Below are positions 54,376-63,621 of a DNA stretch of 64,000 bases, piece by piece. The notes beneath the pieces are model-generated. The model was not told where the DNA came from and searched no databases. It saw only the letters and a list, made by a program, of their open reading frames with translations. This DNA is from Candidatus Binatia bacterium (GTDB lineage Bacteria > Desulfobacterota > Binatia > UBA12015). The position numbers and the translations under genes are program-made. The DNA is taken from NCBI GenBank assembly GCA_036563615.1, contig DATCMB010000022.1:248001-312000 (forward strand), read 5' to 3'. Position 1 is the stretch's first letter. Each line of letters opens with the position of its first letter.

Positions 54376-57300
54376 ATGGGCCCCCTGAGCCAGGAGACGA
54401 GCCGCCCGTTCGTCGGGCGCGAGCACGAGCTGCGGCTTCTCGCCGGCGCGCTCGCCGACGCCCAGGCGGGACGGGCGCGCTGCGTGCTCGTCACCGGCGA
54501 GGCGGGCATCGGCAAGACCAGCATCGTCGAGCGCCTGGTCGCCGAGGTGCTGCAGCACTGCGTCGCGTGGGGACGCTGCAACGAGACCGAGGGGGCGCCC
54601 GCGTACTGGCCGTGGATCCAGGTGCTGCGCGGGATGATCCGGCATCGCTCGGTCGAGGGCGTGCGCGAGCTCGCCGGAGCGGCAGCGCTCGAGCTCGCGC
54701 GTCTCGCGCCTGCTCTCGCCGGCGACCAGCAGCCGCCGGTCGACGACCGCGACGACCGCGAGGCCGCGCGCTTCCGCCTGTTCGACGCGGTCGCGACGCT
54801 GGTGCGCCGCTCGGGCGACGTCGAGCCGCTCGTCGTAGTGCTTGACGACCTGCACTGGGCGGACAGCGAGTCGCTGCTGCTGCTCGACTACGTCGCGGGT
54901 GAGCTGCGCGACGCACGCGTGCTGCTCCTCGGGACGTACCGCGAGGCCGAGCTCTCGGCGACGACCGCTGCGCCGAAGCTGCTCGCCGCCGTGGCGCGCG
55001 TCGCGGACCGCGTCGCGCTCGGCGGCCTCGCCGCCGACGAGGTGGCGGGCTTGCTCGTTCGCAGCGACGGGACGGCGCCGTCGCGGTCCCTGGTCACCGC
55101 CGTGCACCGCGCGACCGGCGGCAACCCGTTCTTCGTCGTCGAGATCGCCGAGCTGCTGCGCGCGCGCGGCGAGGAGGACGCGAGCGCGCCGGAGGGCGGC
55201 TTTCGCGTTCCCGACACGGTGCGCGAGGCGATCCGCCGTCGCCTCGATCCGCTGCCGGCGCCCACGCGTCGAGTGCTGCGGCAGGCCGCGATCCTCGGGC
55301 TCGAGACGACGCTCGAGCCCCTCGCGGCGCTGTCGGGAGCGTCGAGCGCGTCGGTGCTCGAGGACCTCGAGCCCGCGCTGCGCGCAGGCTTGGTCGTCGA
55401 GACGCAGCGCGCGGGCGAGTACCGGCTCGCGCACGCGCTCCTGCAGACGGCGCTGCTCGACGAGCTCGACGTCGTCGAGCGCGCCGAGCTGCACCTGCGC
55501 GCCGGCGAGGTGCTCGAGACGCTCTACGCCGAGGACCCGTCGCCGGTGCTCGGCCAGCTCGCGCACCACTTCCGGCAGGCGGCGGCGCTCGGCGGGGCCG
55601 AGAAGGCTGTCGAGCACGCGACGCGCGCCGGCGACCGCGCGATCGCGAGCCTCGGCTTCGAGGAGGCCGCGGGACACTACGAGCGCGCGCTGCAGTCGGA
55701 GCGCGCGACGTCGCGCGACCCGCAGCGGCGTCTCGAGCTGCTGCTCAAGTTCGGCGACGCGCAGCGCTGGGCGGGCGACGAGGACGGCGCGCACGCGACG
55801 CTCTACGAGGCGGCGCGCCTCGCCCGCGAGCGCGGCGACGCAGTTTCGCTCGGACGCGCCGCGGTGCACGTCGTCGCGGCGAGCGCCGAGACCGGCGCGG
55901 TCGACCAGCCGCTGGTCGAGCTGCTCGAGGCGGCGCTCGCGGGTCTCGGTCCCGAAGATTCGCCGCTGCGCGCGCTGGTTCTGGGCGCGCTCGCGCGCAC
56001 GCTCTACTTCGCGCCCGACCCCGCGCGGCGCGACGCGCTGAGCCGCGAGGCGGTCGAGGTCGCGCGCCGGGTCGGCGACCGCGCGGTGCTCGCGACCGTG
56101 CTGAACGACCGGCACTTCGCGCTCTGGCGCGCCGGCACGGAGAAGGAGCGGTTGGCGCTGACCGACGAGATGACCGCGCTCGCCGCGCAGTCCGGCCACG
56201 TCGACACGATCGCCGAGACGCGCGCCTGGCGGATCCTCGACCTGATCGAGCTCGGGCGGATCGAGGAGGCGGATCGCCTCGTCGCCGAGCACGTCGCGGC
56301 GACGGCGTCGACGCGCATCCCGCGCGCCGTGTGGCACGCGACGCTCGTCCGTGCCGCGCGTGCTTTGCTCGACGGTCGCGTCGCCGAGGCGGAGCAGCTC
56401 GCGCAGCGCGCGCTCGAGACGCGCGTCGCACACCCGCGCAACAACGCGCTGCAGTTCTACGCGGTGCAGCTCTTCAACATCCGCCTCGCGCAGGGACGCC
56501 TGGCGGAGGTCGGATCCGAGGTCGAGCGCGTCGCCGAGCGTCCCGGCGTCCCGCCGATCTGGCGCGTCGTGCTCGCGATCATCGAGCTCGCGCGGGCGGG
56601 ACGAGCAGGCGAGCGCGATCTGCGCCGCGCTCGCGAAGGACGACTTCGCGGCGCTGCCGCGCGACTCGACCTGGCTCCCCGCGGTGGCGACGCTCGGCGA
56701 GCTCGCCTGGGAGCTCGGGGAGCCGGAGATCGCGGCGCGCGCGCATGCAGCGATCTCACCCTACCGCGGACAGATGGTGGTGAGCGGCTTCGGCGCCGTC
56801 GTGCACGGCACCGTCGACCGCTACCTCGGCGCCGCCGAGCTCGCGATGGGTCGCCACGACGACGCCGTGCGCTCGCTCGAGGCGGCGCTCGCCTTCGCCG
56901 AGCGCGTCGGCGCGGAGGCCGAGGCGCTGCGCGCGCAGAGCCTGCTCGCGCACGCGCTGCGGGCGCGCGGCGCTGCGGGCGACGCGGCGCGCGCGGACGC
57001 CCTCGCGGCGTCGGCGGTGGCGCGCGCCGAGGAGCTCGGCGCGCCGGGGCTGGCCGGTGGCCTGAGCGGCCGGCGGCGCCCGGACGTCGCCACGGTGGCG
57101 CAGCCGGGAACGGCGCAGACCGCCAGCGCGTCGCCGGGCGCGCAGCCCGCCGTGCAGCGCGCGACGCTGCGTCGCGAGGGCGACTTCTGGACGCTGGTCT
57201 TCGGCTCCGAGGTGCTGCGCCTGCGCGACACCAAGGGCGTGGGCTACCTGCGCGTCCTGCTGCGCCACCCGGGACGCGAGCTCCACGCGCTCGACCTCGC

Positions 57301-57676
57301 GCGCGGAACCGAGGAGCGTACCGCCGCGGGCGACGCCGGCGAGGCGATCGACTCCGAGGCGGCGCGCGCCTACCGCCGCCGGCTCGACGAGCTGCGCCGC
57401 GAGGCGGAGGACGCGGGCGACCCGGACGCGTACCGCGACGAGATCGAGGCGCTCGAGCGCGAGCTCGCGCGCGCGACCGGCCTCGGCGGCCGCAGCCGGC
57501 GCACCGGCTCGGACGCGGAGCGCGCCCGGTTGAACGTCACCCGGGCGATCGCGTCCGTCGTGCGCAAGATCGCGAGCGCCTGCCCCGAGGCCGGACGGCA
57601 CCTCGAGGCGTCGGTGCGGACGGGCACGTTCTGCAGCTACGAGCCCCGCGACCGCGCGATCCAGTGGGACGAGTGA
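54376..57676 (+). pseudogene. Large STAND-type ATPase with TPR-like repeats, interrupted by a one-base frameshift
   Basis: If one G is removed from the run at 56594-56600 the gene encodes about 1099 residues. The N-terminus has a STAND/MalT-like P-loop domain: FVGREHELRLL, GEAGIGKT (41-48) and Walker B VVVLDDLHWAD (153-163), with GAPAYWPW between. The middle is a long helical, TPR-like array (LGFEEAAGHYERALQSE). The C-terminus has the conserved block VLRLRDTKGVGYLRVLLRHPGRELHALDLA, a charged coiled coil and ERARLNVTRAIASVVRKIA, then GRHLEASVRTGTFCSYEP. The upstream frame continues as nonsense Arg/Ala sequence to 57696, and the downstream frame aligns with the intact paralogue at 58144. It could be a decaying gene or a sequencing indel. 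No DNA-binding LuxR domain is seen. Confidence 0.82.
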
Positions 57677-57709
57677 ACGGCGTTCAACGTCTTTGAACGC
57701 CCGCGGGGC

Positions 57710-58087
57710 ATGTCGGACGCCGATTTGCGCTTTCGCCCCGCCCCCGACGGTACCGCGCTCGTCGACGCCACGACTGGGCTCGCCTGGGAGCTCGCGCCCG
57801 AGGCGACGCCGCTGCGGTGGCACGAGGCGCTGGCCTCGACGCAGGCCTCCGGCTGGCGCCTGCCGACGGTTTCCGAGCTCGTGGTGCTGCTGACGAGCCT
57901 GCCGTCCGACCATCCCTTCCCGGGGGAGCCGCGCCCGGGCGACCTGTTCTGGTCGGCCTCGGAGTCGCCGTTCGCGCCGGCGACGCGGGTGCGCGCGGTC
58001 GAGATCGGCGCCGACCTGCGGGCCGCCGTGCTGCTGCTCGACAAGGACGCGCTGGCCCGGCGCTGGCGGGTCCGCGACCGGTCCTGA
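57710..58087 (+). CDS. Small DUF1566 (Lcl C-terminal-type) domain protein
   Basis: A 125-residue protein, nearly all one DUF1566 domain: ALVDATTGLAWELAP, LRWHEALASTQASGWRLPTVSELVVLLTSLPSDHPFPG, LFWSASESPFAPATRVRAVEIGAD and the closing WRVRDRS in place of the usual VRCV. DUF1566 has a C-type-lectin-like (formylglycine-enzyme-like) fold and usually lies in exported proteins. Here there is no signal peptide and none of the usual cysteines, so it probably stays in the cytoplasm. It lies 33 bases after the first ATPase gene and 56 bases before the second, so it is likely co-expressed with them. Function unknown. Confidence 0.75.
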   Translation: MSDADLRFRPAPDGTALVDATTGLAWELAPEATPLRWHEALASTQASGWRLPTVSELVVLLTSLPSDHPFPGEPRPGDLFWSASESPFAPATRVRAVEIGADLRAAVLLLDKDALARRWRVRDRS

Positions 58088-58143
58088 CGCCGCGACCGCT
58101 CCTGCGCGGGCATCCGGGATGCGTCCGCGCACGTTGACCGCCG

Positions 58144-61100
58144 ATGGCGGCCCGCCTAGACGGTTGGGTCGTCGTGAACACCGCCGCACCCGACGTCCGC
58201 CAGCGCGAGCGCTTCGTCGGACGGGGTCGGGAGCTGCGCGCGCTGAAGGCGCACCTCGCCGCTGCCGATGCCGGCCGCGGCACCCTCGTCCTGATCAGCG
58301 GCGACGCCGGGATCGGCAAGACGCGGCTCGTCGAGGAGGCGCTGCACGGCGTCCCGCGCCGTCGCGTGCTGTGGGGACGCTGTCGGGCCGGGGCGGGCGC
58401 GCCCGCGTACTGGCCGTGGCGGCAGATCGTCGGCGGCTACCTCGAGAGCGCCGCGCCGGAGCGCGTCCGCGCCGACCTCGGCGACGGCGCGCCCGACCTC
58501 GCGCGGCTCGTCCCCGCCGTGCGGACGACGCTCGGGGTGTCGCCGCGCGACGCCATCCCGGACGACGAGCAGGCACGCTTCCGGTTGTTCGACGCGGTCT
58601 CGGAGCTGCTGCTGCGCGCGTCGGTGGACGAGATGCTCGCAATTGTGCTTGACGACCTGCACGCGGCCGACCTCGAGTCGCTGCTGCTACTGCGCCACCT
58701 GGGCGCGGCGCTGCGCGGCAGCCGTCTGCTGCTCGTCGCGGCCTACCGCGACGTCGAGCTGCGGCAGGCGGCGCAGGCGGCGCGCGTCGTCGCGGATCTG
58801 GCGCGGGTCGGGCATCGGGTCGCGCTCGACGGCCTCGACGCCGACACGGTCGCCGCGTTCGCGCGCAACGTCCTCGCCGACCTGCCGGACGCGCTGGTCA
58901 CGCAGCTTCACGACGTCACGGGCGGCAATCCGTTCTTCGTCAAGCAAGTGATGGCGCTCCTGCACCGCGACGGCTGGGACGCGTCCGGCCGTCTGCCGAT
59001 CCCGTTCGAGGTGCGGGCCGCCGTGCGACGTCGCTTCGATCCGCTGACGCCCGCCGTGCGCTGGCTGCTCGCGCAAGCCGCGGTGCTCGGCCGCGAGTTC
59101 GAGCTCGGCGTGCTGGCGGCGCTGGTCGAGCTGTCGGAGGCGGACGTGCTCGGCATGCTCGGCGAGCCGCTCGCGCTCGGTCTCGTCGGCGAGGCCGAGG
59201 CGCCGACGCGCTTCCGCTTCGCGGACGCGCTCGTGCAGCAGACGCTGTACGACGATCTGCCCGCGGCGGACCGCGCGAGTCTGCACCGGGCCGCGGCGGA
59301 AGCGCTCGAGGCGGTGAGCGCGACCTCCGTCGTCGCGCCTTTCGCCGAGCTCGCGCACCACTACCACCGCGCGCTCGGGCGCGACGCGCTCGAGAGGGCG
59401 GTGCGCTTCTCGGTCCGCGCCGCCGAGCACGCGCGCGAGCTGCTGGGCTACGAGGAGGCGTGCGCGCACTACGAGCGCGCGCTCGCCGCGCAGAGCACGC
59501 TCGGCGCGCCCGTGCGCGAGCGTCTGCCGCTGCTGCTCGACTTCGCCGAGGTCCAGGCGCTCGCCGGCAACGGCGACGGGCTGCGCGCGACCTGTCTCGA
59601 AGCCGCGCCTCTCGCGCGCGAGGCGGGCGATCCGCGCGCGCTCGCGCGCGCCGCGCTCGGCTACGGCCGCATCCCGGCGCTGCAGGCGGACGATCCGACG
59701 CACGTCGGGCTCCTCGAGGAAGCGCTCGCGGCGCTGCCGGACGGCGACTCGCCGCTGCGCGCGCGTCTCCACGCCCGCCTGGTGCTCGCCACGTACTACG
59801 GCGCGCCGCCCGAAGAGCGCGACCGGCACGCGTGCGAGGCGGTGGCGATGGCGCGTCGTCTCGGCGACGCGGCGACCGAAGCCATCGCGCTGCGCTCGCA
59901 GTACCACGCGCTGGCCGGCACGCCGGATCCGTCCGCGCGGCTCGCGGTGCTCGCGGAGGCAATCCGCGTCGCGGAGCGCTGCGGACGGCTCACCGTCGCC
60001 TGCGACGCGCGCATCGATGCGGTCGGCGACTCCCTCGAGCTCGGCGACGTGCCGAGCGCCGACCGCGCTCTTGCTGCCGCGAGCGAGCTCGCCGAGCGGC
60101 TGCGTCTGCCACGCTCGCGCTGGCGGACGACCACGCTGCAGGCGGTGCGCGCGTTGCTCGATGGCGACCTGGCGCGCGCCGAGCAGCTCTCGGAGCGCGC
60201 GGTCGCGACCGCCGGCTCCGGCGCCGACCGCCGCGACGTCCTCGCGGTGCACGGCGGCATCGTGTTCCACGTCCGCCGCGCGCAGGGACGGCTCGCCGAG
60301 CTGATGGACGCGACGCGCGCCGCCGTCGGCGAGCGCACGTCGCCGCTTTGGCAGGCCGCGCTGGCGCTCGCCGAGGCCGAGGTCGGAAACCCGGAGGCCG
60401 CCGCGACGCTCGTGCGCAGGATCGCCGCGCGCGGGCTCGCGGAGCTGCGCCGCGACTGGACGCGGTTGCCGACGCTCGCGTACCTCGCCGACGCCTGCGG
60501 CCGGGTCGCCGAGGTGTGCGGACGGACGGGCGTCCGCGACGTGGCGCTCGAGCTCGCAGCGCTGCTCGAGCGCGAGGCGCCGCCGGTCCTCGTGTCGCCG
60601 ATCGCGTGCCTCGGCCCGAACGCGCGCTACCGCGGCGTGCTCGCGCACGTCGCGGGCGAGCTCGAGGTCGCGGTCGGGCTTCTCGAGGAAGCGGTCGCGC
60701 TCGGCGAGCGGCTCGGCGCGCCGATCGAGGTGGCGCGTGCGCGGCTCGCGCTGGCGCGCGTGCTCGTCGAGCGCGCGGCACCGGGCGACGCGGAGCGCGC
60801 GCGCGAGCTCGCGGATGCGGTTGCCGACACTGCGCGGCGCCTCGCGCTCGGTGGGCTCGCGTCCGACGTCGAGGCGCTCCGCGGCGCTCTCGCACGTGCG
60901 GGCAGCCGCGGCCTCGTGTCTAGGCGGGCGTCGAGCGCGCCGCGCGTGTCTTCGTTGCCGACGCTCGAGGTGACGCTGCGCCGCGAGGATGGAGACTGGA
61001 TCGTCGCGTGCGGCGACGAGTCGATGCGGCTGCGCGACACCAAAGGCGTTCGCTACCTGCTGCGGCTCGTCGCCGTTCCCGGACGGGAGATCGCGGCGCG

Positions 61101-61527
61101 CGAGCTGTTCGCGGAGGGCGAGCGCTCGGGCGGCAGCTCCGCTCCGGCGGTGTCGCGCGAGGCGCTGCGCGAGCGCGCGCGCGAGCTGCGCGAGGAGCTC
61201 GCGGAGGCGGAGGAGTTCCACGACCTCGGCCGCGTCGAGGCGCTGCGCGAGGAGCTCGAGGAGCTCGCCGAGCAGCTCGCCTCGGGCGTCGTCGCGACGT
61301 CGCGCGACGGCGCGCGCGGTGGCGACGAGGCCGACGCGGCGGCGGCCGAGCGCGCGCGTCTCAACGTGACGCGCGCCATCCTCGCGGTCGTGCGGCGCGT
61401 CGCGCAGGAGTGTCCGGCGCTCGGTCGCCACCTGCAGGACGCGGTGCGGACCGGGACGCTGTGCGCCTACCGTCCCGATTCCGCCCAGCAGGTCGTCTGG
61501 AAGGTCGTGGCAGCCGAGGTCGCGTGA
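58144..61527 (+). CDS. Large STAND-type ATPase with TPR-like repeats, intact paralogue
   Basis: An 1127-residue protein homologous along its length to the frameshifted gene at 54376. Residues 20-60 read RQRERFVGRGRELRALKAHL then ISGDAGIGKT (P-loop 53-60); Walker B is LAIVLDDLHAAD (165-175), with Ala where homologues have Trp. NPFFVKQVMALL and RRRFDPLTPAVRWLLAQAAVLGREFELGVLAAL mark the arm of the STAND module. Residues 360-920 are helical TPR-like repeats. The C-terminal block has MRLRDTKGVRYLLRLVAVPGREI, a charged coiled coil, ERARLNVTRAILAVVRR and GRHLQDAVRTGTLCAYRP. Such proteins act as signal-driven switches; ligand and output are unknown. It lies inside the tetrapyrrole operon on the same strand. 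Confidence 0.87.
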   Translation: MAARLDGWVVVNTAAPDVRQRERFVGRGRELRALKAHLAAADAGRGTLVLISGDAGIGKTRLVEEALHGVPRRRVLWGRCRAGAGAPAYWPWRQIVGGYLESAAPERVRADLGDGAPDLARLVPAVRTTLGVSPRDAIPDDEQARFRLFDAVSELLLRASVDEMLAIVLDDLHAADLESLLLLRHLGAALRGSRLLLVAAYRDVELRQAAQAARVVADLARVGHRVALDGLDADTVAAFARNVLADLPDALVTQLHDVTGGNPFFVKQVMALLHRDGWDASGRLPIPFEVRAAVRRRFDPLTPAVRWLLAQAAVLGREFELGVLAALVELSEADVLGMLGEPLALGLVGEAEAPTRFRFADALVQQTLYDDLPAADRASLHRAAAEALEAVSATSVVAPFAELAHHYHRALGRDALERAVRFSVRAAEHARELLGYEEACAHYERALAAQSTLGAPVRERLPLLLDFAEVQALAGNGDGLRATCLEAAPLAREAGDPRALARAALGYGRIPALQADDPTHVGLLEEALAALPDGDSPLRARLHARLVLATYYGAPPEERDRHACEAVAMARRLGDAATEAIALRSQYHALAGTPDPSARLAVLAEAIRVAERCGRLTVACDARIDAVGDSLELGDVPSADRALAAASELAERLRLPRSRWRTTTLQAVRALLDGDLARAEQLSERAVATAGSGADRRDVLAVHGGIVFHVRRAQGRLAELMDATRAAVGERTSPLWQAALALAEAEVGNPEAAATLVRRIAARGLAELRRDWTRLPTLAYLADACGRVAEVCGRTGVRDVALELAALLEREAPPVLVSPIACLGPNARYRGVLAHVAGELEVAVGLLEEAVALGERLGAPIEVARARLALARVLVERAAPGDAERARELADAVADTARRLALGGLASDVEALRGALARAGSRGLVSRRASSAPRVSSLPTLEVTLRREDGDWIVACGDESMRLRDTKGVRYLLRLVAVPGREIAARELFAEGERSGGSSAPAVSREALRERARELREELAEAEEFHDLGRVEALREELEELAEQLASGVVATSRDGARGGDEADAAAAERARLNVTRAILAVVRRVAQECPALGRHLQDAVRTGTLCAYRPDSAQQVVWKVVAAEVA

Positions 61528-61545
61528 GCGTCGCTCGAGCCGCGG

Positions 61546-61965
61546 TCACGGACCGAGGCGCGTGAGCTCGTGCACCACGAGCACGCGGCTTCCCGCACGC
61601 TCGAACACCTGGCCGCGCGCCACGACGTGCGCGGCGACGTGCTCGCGCGCGGCGGCGCTCGGGTCGCTCATCGGGGTGCTGCCGGCGAGCGGGTAGAGGT
61701 CGCCGGTGTCGTCCTCGACGATCCCGAGCTGGCCGCCGTTCTTCAGGCAGACGAGCGCGCAGGCGCGGTGTCCCTCGCCGCGCACGCCCTCGCGCAGATA
61801 GCAGCTGGTCTCGACGACCTCGCCGCGGATCTCGACCAGACGTCCGCCGGGAATCTGCTTCGGCTCGGAGGGCTGCGTGGTCGCGTGCGCGAGCCAGGCG
61901 AGCGCCGGCGCGACGGCGAGCACCAGGATCGCCGCGCTCGCTCGCTTGGGGACGTCGCGTCGCAT
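61546..61965 (-). CDS. Small exported cysteine-containing OB-like protein
   Basis: A 139-residue protein. A signal peptide or anchor (KRASAAILVLAVAPALAWLAHA) is followed by GRLVEIRGEVVETSCYLREG, GHRACALVCLKNGGQLGIVEDDTGDLYPLAG and AREHVAAHVVARGQVFERAGSRVLVVHELTRL. The pattern GEVVxTxCYL...HxxCAxxC, followed by small beta strands, is seen in periplasmic OB-fold-like proteins of unknown function near respiratory or metal genes. Cys55, Cys69 and Cys73 with His67 could bind a metal or a heme. It is encoded against the hem operon, converging on the ATPase (18 bases) and diverging from cobA-hemD (93 bases). ATG at 61965 is chosen for the signal peptide. Confidence 0.75.
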   Translation of the reverse strand: MRRDVPKRASAAILVLAVAPALAWLAHATTQPSEPKQIPGGRLVEIRGEVVETSCYLREGVRGEGHRACALVCLKNGGQLGIVEDDTGDLYPLAGSTPMSDPSAAAREHVAAHVVARGQVFERAGSRVLVVHELTRLGP

Positions 61966-62058
61966 GGCGGCGAACGTAGCCGGCGATCGACGCGGCTGCA
62001 CGCGCTCGCGCGCAGGCGCTTGCTTGCCAGCCCGCAGGTGCGGCGGTACCTGGGAGCC

Positions 62059-63621
62059 GTGGCCGCCGGGATCGTCTATCTGGTCGGTGCCGGGCCAGGA
62101 GACCCGGGCTGCTTGACGCTGCGCGGCCGCGACTGCCTCGCCCGCGCCGACGTCGTGATCTACGACTACCTGGCGAACGCCGAGCTGCTGCGCCACGCGC
62201 CGCCGGACGCCGAGCGCATCTTCGCGGGCAAGCACGGCGCGGGTCCGCACCTGCTCGAGCAGGAGGAGATCAACCGGCTGCTGATCGAGCACGCGCGCGC
62301 GGGCAAGACGGTCGTGCGCCTGAAGGGCGGCGACCCGCTGGTCTTCGGACGAGGAGGCGAGGAAGCCGAGGCGCTCGCGGCGGCGGGCCTGCGCTTCGAG
62401 ATCGTGCCCGGCGTGACCTCGGCGCTCGCGGTGCCGGCGTACGCCGGCATCCCGGTCACGCACCGCGACTGGGTGTCGGGCGTCACCGTGCTGACCGGCC
62501 ACGAGGCGCCGGGCAAGCGCACGCCGCGCGTGCGCTGGGACCTCGTCGCGACCGCCGGCAACACGATCGTGCTGCTGATGGGCGTGACGCAGCTCCGCGC
62601 CAATCTGCGAGCGCTGCTCGACGCCGGCTTGCCCCCGGACACCCCGGCCGCGGCGATCCGCTGGGGAACCACCGCGCGCCAGCAGGTGATCGAGTCGACG
62701 GCGGCGAAGCTCGCGGACGAGGTCGAGCAGGGCCGGCTGCGTCCGCCGGTGACGGTGGTGATCGGCGAGGTCGTGCGCCTGCGGTCGACGATCGCGTGGT
62801 TCGAGCGCCGTCCGCTGTTCGGGCGTCGCGTGCTGGTGACGAGGACGCGCGAGCAGGCGAGCGCGCTCTCCGCCCTGCTCGCGGACGCCGGCGCCGAGGT
62901 CGTCGAGTGCCCCGCGATCGCGCTCGTGCCGCCGGATTCCTGGGAGCCGCTCGACCGCGCCCTCGAGCGGCTCGCGACCTACGACTGGATCGTCTTCACC
63001 AGCGCGAACGGCGTCGAGCGCTTCTTCGCCCGGCTCGACGCGTGCGGTCGCGACGTGCGGGCGCTGCACCGCGCGAAGATCGCGGCGATCGGTCCCGAGA
63101 CCGCGCGCTCGCTCGCCGTGCGTCACCTGCGCGCCGACCTCGTGCCCGACGACTTTCGCGCGGAAGGTCTGATCGAGGCGCTCGCCGAGGGCGACGTCCG
63201 CGGCAAGCGCTTCCTGCTGCCGCGCGCGGGAGGCGCGCGCGCGGTGCTGCCCGAGTCGCTGCGCGCCGCGGGCGCCGAGGTCGACGAGGTCGTCACCTAC
63301 CGCGCGGTGACGCCCGAGGAGAGCGTCGAGCGGCTGCGCCGCGCGCTCGACGAGGCGCCGCTCGACGTGCTGACCTTCACCAGCTCGAGCACCGTGACGA
63401 GCTTCTTGACGCTGCTCGAGCGTGCGGATCCCGAGCGGGGCAGGGCGCGCATCGCGGACGCGCGCGTCGCCTGCATCGGCCCGGTCACCGCGACGACGGC
63501 GCGCGAGCACGGCTTGCGCGTCGACGTCGTGCCCGAGAAGTACACCGTGCCGGCGCTGGTCGAGGCGCTCGTCCAGCATTTCCGGCAGGGCGCCGCGGAC
63601 GCGGCGCGGGAGGTTCGTTGA
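62059..63621 (+). CDS. cobA-hemD: Uroporphyrinogen-III C-methyltransferase/uroporphyrinogen-III synthase fusion
   Basis: A 520-residue fusion. Residues 1-245 are the SAM-dependent methyltransferase that makes precorrin-2: VYLVGAGPGDPGCLTLRG, VIYDYLAN, VVRLKGGDPLVFGRGGEEAEAL, VPGVTSALAVPAYAGIPVTHRD and MGVTQLRAN. Residues 255-510 are uroporphyrinogen-III synthase: RRVLVTRTREQASALSALLADAGAEVVECPAI, WIVFTSANGVERFF, IAAIGPETARSLA and VLTFTSSSTVTSFL. The order methyltransferase-synthase is common in Clostridia and deltaproteobacteria. GTG at 62059 precedes the first strand by four residues with GGGAG just upstream; no better start is in frame. The stop overlaps hemB (TGATG). Confidence 0.95.
   Translation: MAAGIVYLVGAGPGDPGCLTLRGRDCLARADVVIYDYLANAELLRHAPPDAERIFAGKHGAGPHLLEQEEINRLLIEHARAGKTVVRLKGGDPLVFGRGGEEAEALAAAGLRFEIVPGVTSALAVPAYAGIPVTHRDWVSGVTVLTGHEAPGKRTPRVRWDLVATAGNTIVLLMGVTQLRANLRALLDAGLPPDTPAAAIRWGTTARQQVIESTAAKLADEVEQGRLRPPVTVVIGEVVRLRSTIAWFERRPLFGRRVLVTRTREQASALSALLADAGAEVVECPAIALVPPDSWEPLDRALERLATYDWIVFTSANGVERFFARLDACGRDVRALHRAKIAAIGPETARSLAVRHLRADLVPDDFRAEGLIEALAEGDVRGKRFLLPRAGGARAVLPESLRAAGAEVDEVVTYRAVTPEESVERLRRALDEAPLDVLTFTSSSTVTSFLTLLERADPERGRARIADARVACIGPVTATTAREHGLRVDVVPEKYTVPALVEALVQHFRQGAADAAREVR

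Noticed and set aside
56594..56600. Programmed ribosomal frameshifting at the G-rich run
   Set aside because: There is no classical slippery heptamer, upstream Shine-Dalgarno-like stimulator or downstream pseudoknot that I can see, and the paralogue needs no shift. An indel is simpler.
54376..57696. Reading the first ATPase as one intact 1106-codon protein
   Set aside because: After about base 56600 this frame becomes Arg/Gly/Ala nonsense, while the neighbouring frame to 57676 carries the conserved C-terminal motifs of the paralogue.
57710..58087. A diversity-generating retroelement target gene
   Set aside because: The DUF1566 fold is suggestive, but no reverse transcriptase, template repeat or adenine-biased variable region lies nearby.
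58687..61431. A 914-codon open frame antisense to the second ATPase
   Set aside because: The sense strand encodes P-loop, Walker B and conserved C-terminal motifs; the antisense product is Arg/Ala/Glu-rich with no recognisable domain.
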